DNA of 64,000 nucleotides from Streptomyces sp. R44 (GTDB taxonomy: Bacteria > Actinomycetota > Actinomycetes > Streptomycetales > Streptomycetaceae): the NCBI RefSeq assembly GCF_041053105.1, contig NZ_CP163444.1:7906501-7970500 (forward strand), in the 5' to 3' direction. Position 1 is the stretch's first letter; every line of letters begins with the position of its first letter. A program made the translations under genes and the position numbers. Below the pieces are notes generated by a model. It saw only the letters and a program-made list of their open reading frames with translations. It did no database searches and was not told the DNA's origin. Below are positions 44,847 to 54,673 of this stretch, in pieces.

Positions 44847-45614
44847 TCAGGACCGGTGGACCGCGTACCCCAGGTACGTCACCACCGGGCTGCCGTCCTC
44901 CTCGATGACCATGTCGACCAGGGCCGGCAGCTGCTCGTCGGTCAGTGTGCCGCGCCTGCGCCCGCGCGTCGCCCGCACCAGACTGCGTACGTCACGGGGC
45001 TTGAACGACGAGACGTCCCGGGCGGAGAGTCCCGCCCGCCCGAGGGCCTCGGCGAGCTCCGCCGGGCGGCGCAGCCGGTGCGCGGCGTAGCGGCCGGGAG
45101 GCATGATCCGCGTGCCGGGGAACGCCTGGAAGGCGCCGAGGTAGATGAGGCGGGACAGGGGAGTGCGGTTCACCGTGTCGTAGACGAAGGCTCCGCCGTG
45201 GCGCAGGACGCGCGCGGCCTCCGCGAGGACCGCGTCCGGCCGCTCGGTGATCTCCAGGGTGTCGGCGCAGTACACGAGGTCGAACGAGCCGTCGGGCAGG
45301 TCGAGTTCCTCCGCGGGTGAGGTCAGATAGCTGACGCCGGGGTCCTCGTCCGCCGCCACGGCGAGGGCCGTCGCGGCGGGGGAGGGGTCGGCGGCGACGA
45401 CCTCGAAACCGAGCTGTGCGAGGCCGCGGGCGAGCAGACCGCGCCCGCTGCCGACGACGAGCGCCCGGCCGCCGTCCGTCGGCAGGCTCAGCTCCGCGAG
45501 CACGCGCCGCAGGTAGTCGAGCCGTACGGACTGGAAGGTCAGGGCCCGGATGTGGCGGCCGTCGACGGCCGTGGGGCCGGCCGAGTCGAGTGCGATGTGC
45601 GGGGCGACGGGCAT
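44847..45614 (-). CDS. SAM-dependent methyltransferase (UbiG-like)
   Basis: A 255-residue class I methyltransferase with motif I ALVVGSGRGLLARGLAQLG, motif II VVAADPSPAA and the acidic segment FDLVYCADTLEI. Its sequence and C-terminal domain resemble UbiG/3-demethylubiquinone methyltransferases, but the substrate is unknown; UbiG itself acts on quinones, and streptomycetes use menaquinone. GGGAG precedes the ATG. It is divergent from an HxlR regulator, with a perfect 12-bp inverted repeat in the shared promoter, so HxlR control is likely. Confidence 0.83.
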   Translation of the reverse strand: MPVAPHIALDSAGPTAVDGRHIRALTFQSVRLDYLRRVLAELSLPTDGGRALVVGSGRGLLARGLAQLGFEVVAADPSPAATALAVAADEDPGVSYLTSPAEELDLPDGSFDLVYCADTLEITERPDAVLAEAARVLRHGGAFVYDTVNRTPLSRLIYLGAFQAFPGTRIMPPGRYAAHRLRRPAELAEALGRAGLSARDVSSFKPRDVRSLVRATRGRRRGTLTDEQLPALVDMVIEEDGSPVVTYLGYAVHRS

Positions 45615-45637
45615 GGCGGCTCCCTCGACGATCGGGT

Positions 45638-45684
45638 GAGTTCCCTCGGTAAACCTAGCATCGTCCAGTTCCCCGAGGGAACTC
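45638..45684. promoter_or_regulatory. HxlR operator candidate in divergent promoter
   Basis: GAGTTCCCTCGG (45638-45649) and CCGAGGGAACTC (45673-45684) are perfect inverse copies 23 bp apart. TAGGTT (minus strand, 45651-45656) between them is a good -10 for the methyltransferase. TAGGAT (45693-45698) just to the right would serve the HxlR gene. A dimeric HxlR bound here would cover both promoters. Confidence 0.7.
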
Positions 45685-45704
45685 GTCGCGGATAGGATGG
45701 CGGT

Positions 45705-46220
45705 GTGACCAGAACCCCGCTCTCCGACGTCGCCTGCTCGATCGCCCGCGCGACCGACCTGTTCGGCGACGCCTGGACGGCCCTGATCATGCGTGACGTC
45801 CTCGTCGGCATCCGCCGCTTCGACGAGTTGGTGGAGGACCTCGGCCTCTCCCGCAAGGTCCTCGCCGCGCGTCTCGCCCGGCTCGTCGAGGAGGGCGTCC
45901 TCGCGCGCGAGCGGTACCAGGACAGTCCGCCGCGCGAGGAGTACGTGGCCACCGAGAAGGGCCGGGAGCTCTACCCCGTGCTGCTCGCGCTGATGGCGTG
46001 GGGGGACAAGTGGTACGCGGGGCCCGCGGGTCCGCCCGCCCGGATCCGCCACGACGCCTGCGGGCACGTCGGCACCCCGGTCGTGGCCTGCGAAGCCTGC
46101 CGGGAGCCGCTCACGGTCGCCGACACCACCCAACTCCCGGGCCCCGGCGGCCGGGTGGGGCCGGGCACGCGACTCCTCGGCCCGCTGATCGCGGCGCGCG
46201 GGGAGAGGGACGGGAGCTGA
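45705..46220 (+). CDS. HxlR-family transcriptional regulator
   Basis: A 171-residue HxlR protein with the typical Cys-containing N-terminus (SDVACSIARATDLFGDAWTALIMRDVLVG) and winged helix (FDELVEDLGLSRKVLAARLARLVEEGVL). An extra C-terminal region carries a CGH...CEAC zinc-ribbon-like pair. The GTG start lies only 7 bp after TAGGAT, so the mRNA may be leaderless. It is divergent from the methyltransferase. The last codons and stop lie in the first unit of a tandem repeat that continues downstream. Confidence 0.86.
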   Translation: MTRTPLSDVACSIARATDLFGDAWTALIMRDVLVGIRRFDELVEDLGLSRKVLAARLARLVEEGVLARERYQDSPPREEYVATEKGRELYPVLLALMAWGDKWYAGPAGPPARIRHDACGHVGTPVVACEACREPLTVADTTQLPGPGGRVGPGTRLLGPLIAARGERDGS

Positions 46221-46350
46221 CGACACCTTCGGCGGCGGCCTGGAGGCGGACGGGCTTACGCCCCTTGGAGGCGGACGGGAGCTGACGACCCCTTACGCGG
46301 CGGCGGCCTGGAGGTCGACGGGAGCTGACGACCCCTTACGCGGCGACGGG
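46209..46350 (+). repeat. Imperfect tandem repeat at the HxlR 3' end
   Basis: Units beginning GACGGGAGCTGACGAC start at 46209, 46274 and 46317 (43 bp apart for the last two). A shortened unit starts at 46249. The first unit contains the last codons and TGA of the HxlR gene. The gap up to the ligase gene otherwise holds only its promoter. Confidence 0.65.
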
Positions 46351-46432
46351 TTTCCCCCTTAATCTCACCTCCTGCGCGCAAGTTACCTGCCGGTCACCAA
46401 CGTTGGCCGGCGCACTGGGTCCGGAGGTCGCC

Positions 46433-48328
<1,896 letters not shown>

Positions 48329-48345
48329 GGCCGGCCCGCGGCCCC

Positions 48346-48378
48346 GTCCGGTACGGCACTCCCGGCGCCGTACCGGAC
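48346..48378. terminator. Strong terminator between convergent genes
   Basis: A perfect 12-bp stem (GTCCGGTACGGC / GCCGTACCGGAC) with a 9-nt loop, after the ligase gene and before the stop of the facing DinB gene. Confidence 0.8.
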
Positions 48379-48427
48379 GTCACCCGTCACCCGTCACCCG
48401 TCACTCGTCACTCGTCACCCGTCACCC
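48379..48427. repeat. Seven tandem 7-bp units overlapping DinB gene end
   Basis: GTCACCC/GTCACTC repeats seven times. The DinB stop codon (minus strand TGA, 48408-48410) lies inside one unit. Seven is not a multiple of three, so a change in unit number upstream of that stop would alter the C-terminus. Confidence 0.8.
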
Positions 48428-48938
48428 CGTCGGTCCGCTCTCGCAGGAAGTCGGCGTGACCGTTGTGGCGGGCGTACTCCTGGATCATCAGCATGTACAC
48501 CCAGCGCAGGCTGAGGGAGACCCCGCGCGAGGACAGGAAGGTCTCGTCGAGGTCGTGGCCGGCCGCCGCCGCGTCGCAGGCCTCGACCTCGGCCCGGAAC
48601 AGCCCGAAGTCCCGCTCGGCGTCGGCCGCGAGCACTCCGTCGAGTCCCTCGTTGCCGTCCGCCGGGCCGGTGAAGACGTCCCCGAGATCCTCACCCGCGA
48701 AGCCGCGCCGGAACCACCACCGCTCCACCTCCGCCATGTGCCGGACCAGGCCGAGGAGCGTAAGGTCCGAGGGCTCCACCGTCGCGCGCGCCAACTGGCC
48801 CGGGTCGAGCCCGGCGCACTTGGCGAGCAGGGTCTCCCGGTGCCAGGTGAGCCACCCCTCCAGCATCTGACGCTCCGTCACGGAGCCCAGGCCGCCCAGC
48901 TGTTGGGTGCGTACGACCGGGGGTGCCGTCCAGGTCAT
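48408..48938 (-). CDS. DinB-like (DUF664) protein
   Basis: A 176-residue four-helix protein of the DinB/DUF664 family. The three metal-binding His positions are in LVRHMAEVERWW and YARHNGHADFLRE. Relatives include mycothiol- and bacillithiol-dependent transferases, so a thiol-transfer role is possible but unproven. It begins at an ATG that overlaps the stop of the XRE-cupin gene by 4 bp, forming a two-gene operon. Its end lies in a 7-bp tandem repeat. Confidence 0.84.
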   Translation of the reverse strand: MTWTAPPVVRTQQLGGLGSVTERQMLEGWLTWHRETLLAKCAGLDPGQLARATVEPSDLTLLGLVRHMAEVERWWFRRGFAGEDLGDVFTGPADGNEGLDGVLAADAERDFGLFRAEVEACDAAAAGHDLDETFLSSRGVSLSLRWVYMLMIQEYARHNGHADFLRERTDGVTGDE

Positions 48939-49489
48939 GGCTCCAGCACCTCCACGTGGTCCCCGATCGCGACCGCCAGGATCCGGGAGCCCGGTTCCGT
49001 GGTGCGCCAGCGGTGGCGGACGCCCCCGGACAGCAGCAGCGTGTCCCCGCGGCCCAGTCGGTGGAGGCGGCCGTCGGCCTCCACCTCCACCGCGCCGTCC
49101 GCCACGTACAGCAGCTCGTCGTTCCGGTGCCGGAACTCGCGGTCCGCCTCGTGCGCGCCGACGAACTCGAGCGCGTGCAGCTGATGCCGGCCGCGCACCA
49201 CCGGACGGACGCGCGCCTCCCGGTCGAGGCCGCTGTCGTCGTCGGCGCGCACCACGTCGACCGTACGGGTCTCGTCGGAGGCCGCGAGCAGCTGGACGGC
49301 CGTGGTCCCGAGGGCGTCCGCGATCCGCTGGAGCGAGCGCATGCTGGGCCGCGCCCGGTCGTTCTCGATCTGGCTCAGGAAGGGGGAGGACAGTCCGCTG
49401 CTCCGCGCCACCTCGGCGAGCGTCAGGTCGAGTGCCCGTCGCCGGCGGCGCACGGCGGCGCCCACCCGCGGTGTGTTCGCGGCCTCCAT
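48935..49489 (-). CDS. XRE-family regulator with cupin domain
   Basis: A 184-residue repressor-type protein: helix-turn-helix at residues about 10-65 (LTLAEVARSSGLSSPFLSQIEN) and a C-terminal cupin (residues about 105-180, LLYVADGAVEVEADG). Members include PuuR and SutR (YdcN); SutR controls sulfur use in E. coli. It is divergent from the arylsulfotransferase gene and translationally coupled to the DinB gene. A TCAAA-N5-TTTGA element near the arylsulfotransferase start is a candidate binding site. Confidence 0.85.
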   Translation of the reverse strand: MEAANTPRVGAAVRRRRRALDLTLAEVARSSGLSSPFLSQIENDRARPSMRSLQRIADALGTTAVQLLAASDETRTVDVVRADDDSGLDREARVRPVVRGRHQLHALEFVGAHEADREFRHRNDELLYVADGAVEVEADGRLHRLGRGDTLLLSGGVRHRWRTTEPGSRILAVAIGDHVEVLEP

Positions 49490-49632
49490 GGATGGTCCCG
49501 TCCTTTCCCTCCGGCACCCGGTGGCGCCTGACGGCACCCTACGCGGCCCGGCCCGGAAGCCCGGAAACGGTTTCGTACTCCCGACACACGCCCGTCACAC
49601 AACGCCTCTACCGTCAAAGTCGGTTGTTCTCA

Positions 49633-49647
49633 TCAAAGAAAGTTTGA
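49633..49647. promoter_or_regulatory. Inverted repeat at arylsulfotransferase ribosome site
   Basis: TCAAAGAAAGTTTGA has perfect 5-bp arms and overlaps the start of the GAAGGAG ribosome site. A second TCAAAG lies upstream at 49612-49617. A candidate operator for the divergent XRE-cupin protein. Confidence 0.4.
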
Positions 49648-49659
49648 AGGAGCCCCGAC

Positions 49660-50784
49660 GTGCCCCCGATCGACCAGAACTCACGCCGCCGACGTCCCAC
49701 CGGCCTCATCGCCCTCGACGAGACGGCCGCGTCCGAGGGCTACACCCTCTACGCACCCCTCACCGGCACCGGCGAGGTCTACCTCATCGACCTCCACGGC
49801 CGCACCGTCCACCAGTGGAACCTGCCGTACCGCCCCGGCCGCCACGCCCGACTGCTCGCCGACGGCACCCTCGCCTACAACGGCGTCCTCCCGGGGGAGA
49901 AGGCCCTCTTCCCGATGTGGCACAAGTACCGCGGCGGCGTCATGCTCCGCGCCGCGGCCGACGGAACCGTGCTGAGCGAGCACCGCGACCCCCTCCAGCA
50001 CCACGACGCCCACCACCTCGACGACGGCCGCATCCTCTACACCGCCCTGGAACCCCTCGCCGGGGCCGAGGCGGCGGCGGTACGCGGCGGAGTGCCCGGC
50101 TCCGAAGCCGAAGGCGGCCTCGTGTGGGCCGACACCATCAAGGAGGTCGGCCCGGACGGCGCAGTCCTGTGGTCCTGGCGCGCCGCCGAGCACCTCGACC
50201 CCGAGGCCTTCCCGCTGCACGAGGCCTACGCCCGCGAGCACTGGCCGCTGATCAACAGCGTCACCCCCCTGCGGGACGGCAACATCCTCGCCAGCCTGCG
50301 CAGCGTCTCGGCCGTCGTCGTCATCAGCCGCGACACCGGCGAGATCCTCTGGCGCAGCCGCCCCGGCACCGTCAGCCAGCAGCACGCGCCCACCGAACTG
50401 GACGACGGCCGGCTGCTCGTCTTCGACAACGGCGTCTTCCGGCCCGGCCACGACGTCCCCTACTCCCGCGTCGTCGAGATCGACCGGACCGACGGCGAGA
50501 TCGTGTGGGAGTACCACGACCCGGCCCGCGAGTTCTTCTTCGCGCCCTTCATGGGCTCCGCGCAGCGCCTCCCGAACGGCAACACGCTCGTCACCGACTC
50601 TCCGTCCGGCCGGCTCTTCGAGGTGACGAAGGACGGCTACCTGTGCTGGGAGTACGTCGTCCCCTACTTCGCCGGCTACGGCGAGAGCGAGGTCCGCAGC
50701 CTCTTCCCGTCCCAGCCCAACGCCGTCTTCCGCGCCTACCGCTACTCCGCCGCCGACATCCCGTGGCTGGAGGCGACGGCATGA
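49660..50784 (+). CDS. Arylsulfotransferase (ASST) family protein
   Basis: A 374-residue beta-propeller protein of the ASST/arylsulfotransferase family (repeats such as GEVYLIDLHGRTVHQWNLPY and GEILWRSRPG, and HHDAHHLDDGRILYT with clustered His). Family enzymes transfer sulfate between phenols through a sulfo-His intermediate. I see no signal peptide, whereas the E. coli-type enzymes are periplasmic, so the activity should be treated as tentative. The GTG at 49660 follows GAAGGAG by 7 bp. The stop overlaps the permease ATG (ATGA), indicating a functional pair. Confidence 0.8.
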   Translation: MPPIDQNSRRRRPTGLIALDETAASEGYTLYAPLTGTGEVYLIDLHGRTVHQWNLPYRPGRHARLLADGTLAYNGVLPGEKALFPMWHKYRGGVMLRAAADGTVLSEHRDPLQHHDAHHLDDGRILYTALEPLAGAEAAAVRGGVPGSEAEGGLVWADTIKEVGPDGAVLWSWRAAEHLDPEAFPLHEAYAREHWPLINSVTPLRDGNILASLRSVSAVVVISRDTGEILWRSRPGTVSQQHAPTELDDGRLLVFDNGVFRPGHDVPYSRVVEIDRTDGEIVWEYHDPAREFFFAPFMGSAQRLPNGNTLVTDSPSGRLFEVTKDGYLCWEYVVPYFAGYGESEVRSLFPSQPNAVFRAYRYSAADIPWLEATA

Positions 50785-52130
50785 CGACCACACCCACCGC
50801 AAGACCCGCGGACGCCCGCCCGGTCGAGGACGTCGACGCGCGCGTCCCGTACCGGCGCCTGGCCCCGCTCGCGGCCCAGCACGTCCTCGCGATGATCGCC
50901 GCCCCGGTCTCCACCGTCTTCCTCGTCGCCGGCAGTCTGAAGATGACACCGGCAGCGACGGCCTCCCTGCTCAGCACCGTCCTGCTGCTCTGCGGCGCGG
51001 GCGCCCTGCTCCAGTCCCTCGGCGTGTGGCGGATCGGCGGCCGGCTCCCGTTCGTCATGCTGCCCGGCGGCGCCGCGACCGCGCTGTTCCTCCAGATCGC
51101 CCAGGAACACGGACCGGCGACCGCGACCGGCGCCGTTCTCCTGGCGGCCGCGCTGCTGCTCGCCGTCCTTCCCCTGTACGCCCGTGTCGTACGGCTCTTC
51201 CCGCCGCTGGTCATGGGCGTGACCGTGCTGCTCATCGGGATCGCGATGATCCGGGTCGCCGCCCGGCTCGTCACCGGTCCGGACGGCACGGGGGAGCCGC
51301 GCGCCGTGCTCCTCGCCGCCCTCACGGTGGCGGCGACCGTCGCCGCGTACGTGTTCCTGCGGGGCGTCTGGCGACAGACCTCCGTCCTCCTCGGGATGGC
51401 GGCGGGAACCGTCGTCGCGGTGGTGACCGGCCTGGGCTCGTTCGGCCCGGCGGCCGGCAGCGGCTTCGCCCTGCCCGTGTTCCTGCCCTTCGGCGCACCG
51501 CGGTTCGACCTGCTGGCCGCGCTTCCGCTCCTCGTGTTCAGCCTCACGACCCTGGCCGAGATCACCGGGCAGACCGTGCTCAACAGCGAGACCGTGGGCC
51601 GGACTCCGGCCCCCGAGCGCGACGTTCCGCGCGTCGCCCGCGCCGACGCCCTGGTGTCCCTGGCCGGCGGTCTCTTCGGCACCTCCCTCATGGTCACCAG
51701 CGCCGAGAACATCGGCATCGGCCGGCTCACCGGCGTCCGCAGCCGCTTCGTGACCGCCGGTGCCGGAGTGCTCCTGGTCGTCCTCGGCCTGGCCACGCCC
51801 GTCTCCCGGGCCCTGGCCGGCATACCCGAGGCCGTCGTGGGCGGTTCCGCCCTCGTGGTCTACGCCGTGATCGCCGTCATGGGCGTCGAGATGCTCCGAC
51901 GGGCCGATCTGTCCGGTACGGGCACGGGCTCGCTGACCGCCGCCCTCGCGCTGACGGCGGGACTGCTGCCGCTGCTCAGCCCGGACCTGTACGCGGGCTT
52001 CCCCGGCTGGGCCCGGACGATCCTGGGCAGCGGCGTCGTCGCCGGCACCCTGACGGCCGTGCTCCTCACGGCGCTGCTCGGCCGGGTCCGCCGCCCTGGA
52101 GGCACGGACGTCGTCAGCCCCGCCGATTGA
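50781..52130 (+). CDS. NCS2-family nucleobase (xanthine/uracil) permease
   Basis: A 449-residue membrane protein with about 12-14 segments. It matches the NCS2/NAT family: LAAQHVLAMIAAPVST near the N-terminus, FSLTTLAEITGQTV in segment 8, and the family-typical NxGxxxxTG region appears as AENIGIGRLTGV. It would import a purine, pyrimidine or similar heterocycle with H+ or Na+. It is translationally coupled to the arylsulfotransferase, so the real substrate may be an aromatic or sulfated compound. Its 3' end overlaps the facing rhodanese gene by 17 bp. Confidence 0.85.
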   Translation: MTTTPTARPADARPVEDVDARVPYRRLAPLAAQHVLAMIAAPVSTVFLVAGSLKMTPAATASLLSTVLLLCGAGALLQSLGVWRIGGRLPFVMLPGGAATALFLQIAQEHGPATATGAVLLAAALLLAVLPLYARVVRLFPPLVMGVTVLLIGIAMIRVAARLVTGPDGTGEPRAVLLAALTVAATVAAYVFLRGVWRQTSVLLGMAAGTVVAVVTGLGSFGPAAGSGFALPVFLPFGAPRFDLLAALPLLVFSLTTLAEITGQTVLNSETVGRTPAPERDVPRVARADALVSLAGGLFGTSLMVTSAENIGIGRLTGVRSRFVTAGAGVLLVVLGLATPVSRALAGIPEAVVGGSALVVYAVIAVMGVEMLRRADLSGTGTGSLTAALALTAGLLPLLSPDLYAGFPGWARTILGSGVVAGTLTAVLLTALLGRVRRPGGTDVVSPAD

Positions 52131-52647
52131 ACGGAAGCCGGCCCAGAACGACCGCCATGCCGCAGGTGTCGGTGACCGCCGAGAACACCAGGCCTCCCGC
52201 GATCGCCGCCGACAGCAGCGGGAACGCCGGATGCACGAGCAGCCCGAGGACGAGCCCGAGCAGCACCAGGGCCCCGGCGGTGAAGCGCACCTGGCGCTCC
52301 ATCCCCCAGACGGCTCGTACGGGACCGGGCGGGTACTCGAGACCGTGACCGGCGTCGGCCCAGGCCCGGGTGCCGCCGGCGAGGCTCGCGGCGGGGATCC
52401 CGTGGGAGGCGAGGACCGCGGCGCCCTTCTCGGAGCGGGTGCCCGAGGCGCACACGAGGAGCAGCGGCCCGGTCTCCGCGGTCCGCCGCAGGTCCGCGAG
52501 GCTGTCGTCGATGAGGGGCAGGGGAACGTTGACGGCACCCGGCAGCCGGCCGGAGGCGAACTCTCCGGGGGTGCGGACGTCGACCACGTTCAGCTCGGGC
52601 AGCCGCGGCAGGGCTTCGTCGACGCTGAGGGTGCTTGAAATGCCCAT
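52114..52647 (-). CDS. Membrane-anchored rhodanese
   Basis: A 177-residue sulfurtransferase. Rhodanese domain residues about 5-105 with catalytic loop CASGTR (Cys66), then a DUF2892-like pair of transmembrane segments (FTAGALVLLGLVLGLLVH and LLSAAIAGGLVFSAV), as in YgaP. It would move sulfane sulfur at the membrane. It lies downstream of the DUF1684 gene on the same strand, but a strong inverted repeat separates them, so they may be separate transcripts. The ATG at 52647 has AGGACAGG upstream. Confidence 0.86.
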   Translation of the reverse strand: MGISSTLSVDEALPRLPELNVVDVRTPGEFASGRLPGAVNVPLPLIDDSLADLRRTAETGPLLLVCASGTRSEKGAAVLASHGIPAASLAGGTRAWADAGHGLEYPPGPVRAVWGMERQVRFTAGALVLLGLVLGLLVHPAFPLLSAAIAGGLVFSAVTDTCGMAVVLGRLPFNRRG

Positions 52648-52756
52648 GGGAACCTGTCCTCGCGAGAAACGGAACGCGCCGGCGGCGGGACCGTGTGCCC
52701 GGGATGCTAGGCGAGTCGGGGCCGCGCCGCCGGGAAGCGGACGGGATCGCCACGGG

Positions 52757-52786
52757 GTTGCCACGACGCCGTCACGTCGTGGCAAC
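52757..52786. promoter_or_regulatory. Perfect 12-bp inverted repeat between DUF1684 and rhodanese genes
   Basis: GTTGCCACGACG-N6-CGTCGTGGCAAC starts 32 bp past the DUF1684 stop, 110 bp before the rhodanese start. It could terminate the first transcript or be the operator of the second. Confidence 0.6.
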
Positions 52787-52817
52787 ACTGCGCGGCGACA
52801 CCGTCCGGGGGCCTCCG

Positions 52818-53678
52818 TCAGTCGACCGGGCCGCGCTCGTGGGGGATCCGCTCTCCGGCCTCGACGGCGACCGGCAGCCGGTTCTCGGCCGGCGGCAGCG
52901 GGCAGGTCGCGAAGTCGGTGTAGGCGCAGGGCAGGTTGGTCGCGCGGTTGAAGTCGAGCACGACCGTGCCGTCGGGCCCGGGGGTCTCCACGGTGAGATT
53001 CCGGTTGGCCGCGTAGGTGGTGACGCCCGAGGTCGCGTCGGTGAACAGCAGCGTGAGGCTGCCGGGCGCGTGCCCGTTGAACGCGGTCAGGCTCAACTCC
53101 TGTCCGTCCAGCCGGAAGACGACCCGGCCGGGAGCGTCGTACACGTGCTGCAGTCCCTCGACGGAGGCGCCGACCGTCGTCGGCCGCGGCTCGTCGAAGG
53201 TCTCGTACCGGCCCGTGACCACCCAGCGCGGATCGGGCTCGTACGCGGGCGTGCCCTTGAAGTCGGCCCGCAGCGGGTGGGCGGGGTTCCGCGGGCGGAC
53301 GATGTCGTTGCCGCCGCGCTTGGCGACCTCCAGCACGGTGTCGCCCCACACGGCGTCGATGCCACTGCGCTCCGGGATGACGCCGAACAGGTGTCGCCCC
53401 CGGACGACGTGGCCGTCGACGACGAGTTCGGTGCCCTCGTCGAGCTCGACGACGACGCCTTCGGGGCCGGTCGACCAGGTGCCCGGCGTGCCGGGGAAGG
53501 TCTGCGGCTCGGTGGAGAGCCAGTGCAGACCGGTGATCGCGAGGAAGCCGTGCTCCGCGGCCAGCCGGGCGTCCTTGCCCTGGTGCCACTTCTCCCATTC
53601 CGCGGCGAAGAGCTCCGGATCGACGTCGACGGCCTCTCGGCCGGCCTCGGGGGCACGGGTGGTGTCATGGACGCTCAT
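52818..53678 (-). CDS. DUF1684 family protein
   Basis: A 286-residue soluble protein of the DUF1684 family. Recognisable parts are EWEKWHQGKDARLAAEHGFLAITGLHWL at the N-terminus (in pieces), GRYETFDEPRPTTVGASVEG in the middle, and LDFNRATNLPCAYTDFATCPLPP near the C-terminus with two Cys. The family is widespread but its activity is not established. GGAGGAG precedes the ATG. A putative leader peptide of the RRHVD...C type lies 115 bp upstream on the same strand, which links expression to sulfur or cysteine supply. Confidence 0.86.
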   Translation of the reverse strand: MSVHDTTRAPEAGREAVDVDPELFAAEWEKWHQGKDARLAAEHGFLAITGLHWLSTEPQTFPGTPGTWSTGPEGVVVELDEGTELVVDGHVVRGRHLFGVIPERSGIDAVWGDTVLEVAKRGGNDIVRPRNPAHPLRADFKGTPAYEPDPRWVVTGRYETFDEPRPTTVGASVEGLQHVYDAPGRVVFRLDGQELSLTAFNGHAPGSLTLLFTDATSGVTTYAANRNLTVETPGPDGTVVLDFNRATNLPCAYTDFATCPLPPAENRLPVAVEAGERIPHERGPVD

Positions 53679-53793
53679 GCGTCTCCTCCTGCTGAGGTGA
53701 AAGGGGGTGAAGGCAGGACGAGGCCGTCAAAGGGCGCCCAGGAGTCGTGGGGCGTGTGCGTCGGTGTCCGGACGCCGGGTCGAGGCCTCGGTG

Positions 53794-53862
53794 TCAGCGG
53801 GAACACGCCATGGTCGTGACGCGCACGTAGTCCACGTGTCGGCGCGTCACGAGAAGGCTCAT
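53794..53862 (-). CDS. Putative leader peptide upstream of DUF1684 gene
   Basis: A 22-codon ORF (VTRRHVDYVRVTTMACSR at its C-terminal end) matching the actinobacterial putative-leader-peptide pattern: basic start, RRHVD, and a Cys near the end. Such peptides precede sulfur-metabolism genes and are thought to respond to cysteine through ribosome stalling. In the 115 nt to the DUF1684 start the RNA has self-complementary CGAGGCCTCG and a later GGCCTCG (from 53719-53725), so alternative pairings are possible. No ribosome site is close, so it may be translated leaderless. Confidence 0.65.
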   Translation of the reverse strand: MSLLVTRRHVDYVRVTTMACSR

Positions 53863-53924
53863 GGATGCAGCAAAACACACCTCCGGTGCGGGGCGCCAGT
53901 GCTCCCCGCACGGCCGGCATCGGC

Positions 53925-54531
53925 TCAGGCGATCCGGTTCCCCCGGTCGTCGCAGGGGAGTTCGGTGATCCTGCTGGGGACGAGGAAGTCGCGGGTGGCC
54001 TGCCGCTCGGCCTCGGTGATCGCCGTCGGCTCGACGTCGATGATGCCGCCGAAAGGCCGGTCGACGTCCCGGATGATGCACAGGGTCGTGGTCAGCAGTG
54101 CGGTGATCACCACAAGGGTGATCACCTGGCCGCGGTTGTTCCTGCGGGGCAGGCAGATGCCGAGGCCCATCACGGTGATGGCCAGGGTGGCGAGCAGGAA
54201 CCAGAGGATGGCGCCGGGGATGCTGGCCGTGGCCTGGGTCAGGCGCTCCTCCCGCTCGTCGGAGCGCTTGTTGTCGGCGGCGAACAGCATCCCGAAGACG
54301 GGCTTGCCCTCCAGGGTGCGGAAGGTCGTACGGAAGTCCGTGGACCAGACGCTGGGGGCCGGGGAGCCCTCGCCGTCGCTCATGGCCGGCCACTCCTGCT
54401 CGCGGACGGCGCGGGCGTAGCAGACGGCGTCGCCCTTCGTCGTCCTCGCTGAGCAGCCTGGGCCTGAGGAACCGGTTCGCGGCCGGTCCGGCGAGCAGAG
54501 CGCCCAGGGCGGCGAGGATGACGAGCAGCAC
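53925..54531 (-). pseudogene. Frameshifted DUF4239-like membrane protein gene
   Basis: Two overlapping frames together make one protein-like sequence. The first starts at GTG 54531 with a very good ribosome site (GGAGGTG) and reads MLLVILAALGALLAGPA to LLSEDDEG. The second continues with DAVCYARAVREQEWPAM to the stop at 53925 and contains two transmembrane segments (ILWFLLATLAITVMG and ITLVVITALLTTT). Removing one G from the GGG at 54433-54435 joins them. The joined product resembles the C-terminal half of DUF4239 proteins. It is either a recent frameshift or a sequencing error; translation from ATG 54383 in the second frame is also possible. Confidence 0.6.
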
Positions 54532-54673
54532 GAGAGGACACCTCCGGGAACGGCCGGAGGCCTCGGGTGGCTCCGGCGGGGGCGCCGATCATGACCCGGC
54601 ACGTCAGTGGGCGGGAACAGCGGAAACGTTCGCTCGCCCACGCACGGAGGACAGCCGTTGGGCCGCGCGGCCG

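Noticed and set aside
48379..48427. Possible CRISPR-like repeat
   Set aside because: The units are only 7 bp with no spacers; it is a simple tandem repeat.
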